Below are positions 14,992-16,657 of a DNA stretch of 16,657 bases, in pieces. How positions within the stretch are numbered: position 1 is the first letter of the stretch; each line of letters opens with the position of its first letter. The stretch is from NCBI GenBank assembly GCA_021323835.1, contig JAJPKI010000261.1, positions 1 to 16,657 on the forward strand, read 5' to 3'. The position numbers and the translations under genes are program-made. Source of the stretch: Verrucomicrobiota bacterium. GTDB taxonomy: Bacteria > Verrucomicrobiota > Verrucomicrobiia > Limisphaerales > UBA11358. The notes under the pieces were generated by a model. That model searched no databases. It saw only the letters and a program-made list of their open reading frames with translations, and was not told where the DNA came from.

Positions 14992-15578
14992 TTGTTTTTG
15001 GAACGCTCGTCGCGCACATGCACGTTGGCCGGAATTTTTATTTTACTTTCGTCAATTTCTCCACCGCCGAGATAGACAATCAATTGCGGCGCGGGAACCG
15101 GTTTGCCGAGATTTGATGCAACTGGGCTATCTTTGAAAATTTTTGTAAGCGCGGCGTTGGTTGAATTGTAAAGATTGTTCCAGCTTTCTGAATTCCAAAC
15201 GACAAATTCCCAGTCCACGCGCGAATCTGATTTTCCTTCTTCACCAATTTTTGGGACGACGAATTGGTCATTCTTTGGGCCATTGCGAATGGTCAAATCT
15301 AAATTTGTCGCGTGAATTGCCGAAAATTTCGCGAGCGCTTCGGCAAACGCGTCATTGTCGCCACGATATAAAATATGATTTTCGCCGCCGCCGAACGGCG
15401 GACCTTCCCACCAGCCGATGGAAGATTGCAATTGCGCTACAGCAATCGAACCTTCGGGACAATTTTTCAAAAAATATGCGTCAATCGGCGGCGTTCCGGC
15501 TGCAATCGAAGCTTTTATTTTCACGTCCGCAAAAATGCAAATCGCAAAAATTAAAAAACTGAATCGAAATATTTTCAT
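14988..15578 (-). CDS. Unknown exported protein encoded between E1 alpha and E1 beta
   Basis: A 196-residue protein that I cannot assign to a named function. It starts at ATG 15578, with AGGAGG 6 bases upstream, and overlaps the E1 alpha stop (ATGA). Its own stop overlaps the E1 beta start (ATGA). Residues 1-17 are a strongly hydrophobic signal peptide or anchor after MKIFRF; cleavage could follow about residue 24-27. The mature part has one cysteine (C40), a WWEGPPFGGGENH stretch (56-68), VDWEFVVWNSESWNNLYN (121-138) and YLGGGEID near the end (169-176). From memory, exported Planctomycetota/Verrucomicrobiota hypotheticals share a DW...VW....W..LYN ... Y.GGG.I pattern. GC content is lower than in its neighbours (38-48% in three 60-base samples against 62% in an E1 beta sample). 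A longer frame to 15623 lacks this Shine-Dalgarno support. Confidence 0.85.
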   Translation of the reverse strand: MKIFRFSFLIFAICIFADVKIKASIAAGTPPIDAYFLKNCPEGSIAVAQLQSSIGWWEGPPFGGGENHILYRGDNDAFAEALAKFSAIHATNLDLTIRNGPKNDQFVVPKIGEEGKSDSRVDWEFVVWNSESWNNLYNSTNAALTKIFKDSPVASNLGKPVPAPQLIVYLGGGEIDESKIKIPANVHVRDERSKNK

Positions 15579-16603
15579 TGCTCGCCTCCTTCGCTCAAAT
15601 GTTCCGACGCAATCGCGCGCCATTCTTCGGCGAACGGGTCGGGCGCAGGTTCGCGTTGCACTTGCGCGACGGCTTCTTCGATTTCGTGAATAATTTCATT
15701 TCGCAGATTCGCCAATTGCGTCGCGTCGGTAAATTTTTGGCGCAACAAAAATTCTTCCGCCACTTTCATGCAATCGCGGCCGAGCGGAGAATTTTTTAAT
15801 TTCGCGTCAATGTAATCTGACGGGTCGTGTTCGCCGTGGCCGCAAAGGCGCAGAAGATTTGCGACAATCAACTGCGGGCCGCCGCCGTTGCGCGCGCGCG
15901 AAACCGCTTCGCTGACAATTTTTAAACACGCGGACAAATCTGTGCCGTCAACCGTTTGCACTTCCACGCCATAACCGGCAGCGCGGTCGGCGAGGCTGTC
16001 GCAGGCAAATTGTCGCGATGTGGGCGTGGAGTAGGCGTATTGATTGTCGGCAACAATTAAAATGAGCGGCAATTTTTCGACAGCAGCTTGATTGAGTGAT
16101 TCGTGAAAGGCGCCGGTTGAAGTCGCGCCGTCGCCGATGCATGCGGCGCCGACGGTTCCAAATTTTTTCTGCAATTTGCGCGCGAACAAAATGCCGTTCA
16201 CGACGGAAATCATCGCGCCCAAATGCGAAATCATTGGCAGCAAACCTTCCTGCGGCTTGCCGCGATGCACGTTGCCGTCGCGTCCGCGCATCGGACCAAG
16301 CGCGGAGCCCATGTAAGTGCGCGCGGCATCCAAAATTGTTTCGCCGAATGCCAAACGGCCCGCGGCATCGCGAATCAGCGGCGCAAAAACATCTCCTTTT
16401 TTCAGTGAAACACCGACGGACGCGCTCAGCGCTTCCTGGCCGCGCCCGAGAAAAACGCCGCCGTGGATTTTTCCGGCGCGATAAAGCGCGGCGAATTTTT
16501 CATCGAGCAGGCGCGCGAGCAGCATGAAACGATACGCGGCCAAAATTTTCTCCCGAAAGGCCGCGTTCTCGGATGAGCGAGCTTCCACCACCGTTTGCAA
16601 CAT
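15575..16603 (-). CDS. pdhA: 2-oxoacid dehydrogenase E1 component, alpha subunit
   Basis: Thiamine diphosphate-binding half of the E1 decarboxylase. With ATG 16603 it is 342 residues. Motifs: GGVFLGRGQEA (48-58), LIRDAAGRL (76-84), HRGKPQEGLLP (113-123), and the cofactor-binding signature from GDGATSTGAFHE (157-168) to ADNQYAYSTP (185-194), where the usual NN is DN. RLCGHGEHDPSDY is the late phosphorylation-loop-like segment. The reading frame continues upstream to TTG 16639, but the ATG fits family starts better. The E1 alpha gene is the first of the visible operon and overlaps the unknown exported protein gene by 4 bases. The substrate (pyruvate or branched-chain 2-oxoacid) is not settled, so the symbol is provisional. 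Confidence 0.9.
   Translation of the reverse strand: MLQTVVEARSSENAAFREKILAAYRFMLLARLLDEKFAALYRAGKIHGGVFLGRGQEALSASVGVSLKKGDVFAPLIRDAAGRLAFGETILDAARTYMGSALGPMRGRDGNVHRGKPQEGLLPMISHLGAMISVVNGILFARKLQKKFGTVGAACIGDGATSTGAFHESLNQAAVEKLPLILIVADNQYAYSTPTSRQFACDSLADRAAGYGVEVQTVDGTDLSACLKIVSEAVSRARNGGGPQLIVANLLRLCGHGEHDPSDYIDAKLKNSPLGRDCMKVAEEFLLRQKFTDATQLANLRNEIIHEIEEAVAQVQREPAPDPFAEEWRAIASEHLSEGGEQ
15585..15590 (-). promoter_or_regulatory. Perfect Shine-Dalgarno AGGAGG for the unknown exported protein
   Basis: AGGAGG with 6 bases to ATG 15578. It lies inside the last codons of E1 alpha. Most other starts in this window have weak or no recognisable Shine-Dalgarno, so this one stands out and decides the start over the longer frame to 15623. 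Confidence 0.85.
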
Positions 16604-16610
16604 ACAAATA

Positions 16611-16639
16611 ATTTTATCTCCAAATGCGCAGGCCAGCAA
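16611..16639 (-). promoter_or_regulatory. Weak sigma-70-like promoter candidate before E1 alpha
   Basis: On the minus strand TTGCTG (16639-16634) and TAAAAT (16616-16611) are separated by exactly 17 bases. The -10 matches the consensus at 5 of 6 positions, the -35 at only 3 of 6. Transcription would begin at or next to ATG 16603, giving a leaderless or nearly leaderless message, which lowers confidence. Confidence 0.25.
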
Positions 16640-16657
16640 TGTTTCTTTCCTTTGAAA

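Noticed and set aside
15579..15623. Longer start for the unknown exported protein (to 15623)
   Set aside because: It would place 15 charged residues before the hydrophobic segment and lacks the AGGAGG spacing that ATG 15578 has.
1..16657. CRISPR arrays, tRNA or rRNA genes, insertion sequences, defence or phage genes
   Set aside because: No regularly spaced direct repeats, no cloverleaf-like segments, no transposase or integrase motifs. Coding sequence of recognised genes fills nearly the whole window and no gap exceeds about 110 bases.

Overview
The window is a gene-dense bacterial chromosomal segment (about 16.7 kb) with mostly housekeeping genes and almost no intergenic space. The gene set and sequence flavour suggest a member of the Verrucomicrobiota. 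Pointers are a small secreted cytochrome with a planctomycete/verrucomicrobial-type PSCyt1 haem domain, the aroA and dnaG active-site variants described below, and a tandem-domain CbiX chelatase. This placement rests on remembered family features, not on a search. No tRNA, rRNA, CRISPR array, insertion sequence or phage gene was seen.

Layout. (1) Bases 6-2355, + strand: cysS, tmk (4-base GTGA overlap) and a short DUF4404-like gene. (2) Bases 2352-7783, - strand, read right to left: CbiX-type chelatase, Gfo/Idh/MocA oxidoreductase, tyrA, aroA, cmk, plsC. This looks like one six-gene operon with ATGA overlaps at two junctions. It joins tetrapyrrole metal insertion, tyrosine and chorismate synthesis, CMP phosphorylation and phosphatidic acid synthesis. 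(3) Bases 7888-8310, + strand: a lone secreted mono-haem cytochrome c, followed by a strong bidirectional terminator. (4) Bases 8354-11821, - strand: folE2, cvpA, dnaG, ending at that terminator. (5) Bases 11902-12819, + strand: a secreted endonuclease/exonuclease/phosphatase-fold protein. (6) Bases 12828-16603, - strand: a 2-oxoacid dehydrogenase operon, E1 alpha, an unknown secreted protein, E1 beta, E2. No E3 is in view, and the operon begins at the right edge.

The most unusual item is the 196-residue exported protein of unknown function between the E1 alpha and E1 beta genes. It is joined to both by ATGA overlaps and preceded by the best Shine-Dalgarno sequence noticed in the window. Secondary points are two inverted repeats at divergent gene starts (one directly before folE2), an EPSP synthase with altered active-site motif residues in an AT-rich patch, and a two-domain CbiX whose first half has lost a metal-binding histidine. 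I do not see a defence, mobile or otherwise clearly new multi-gene system here; most of the window is ordinary metabolism.
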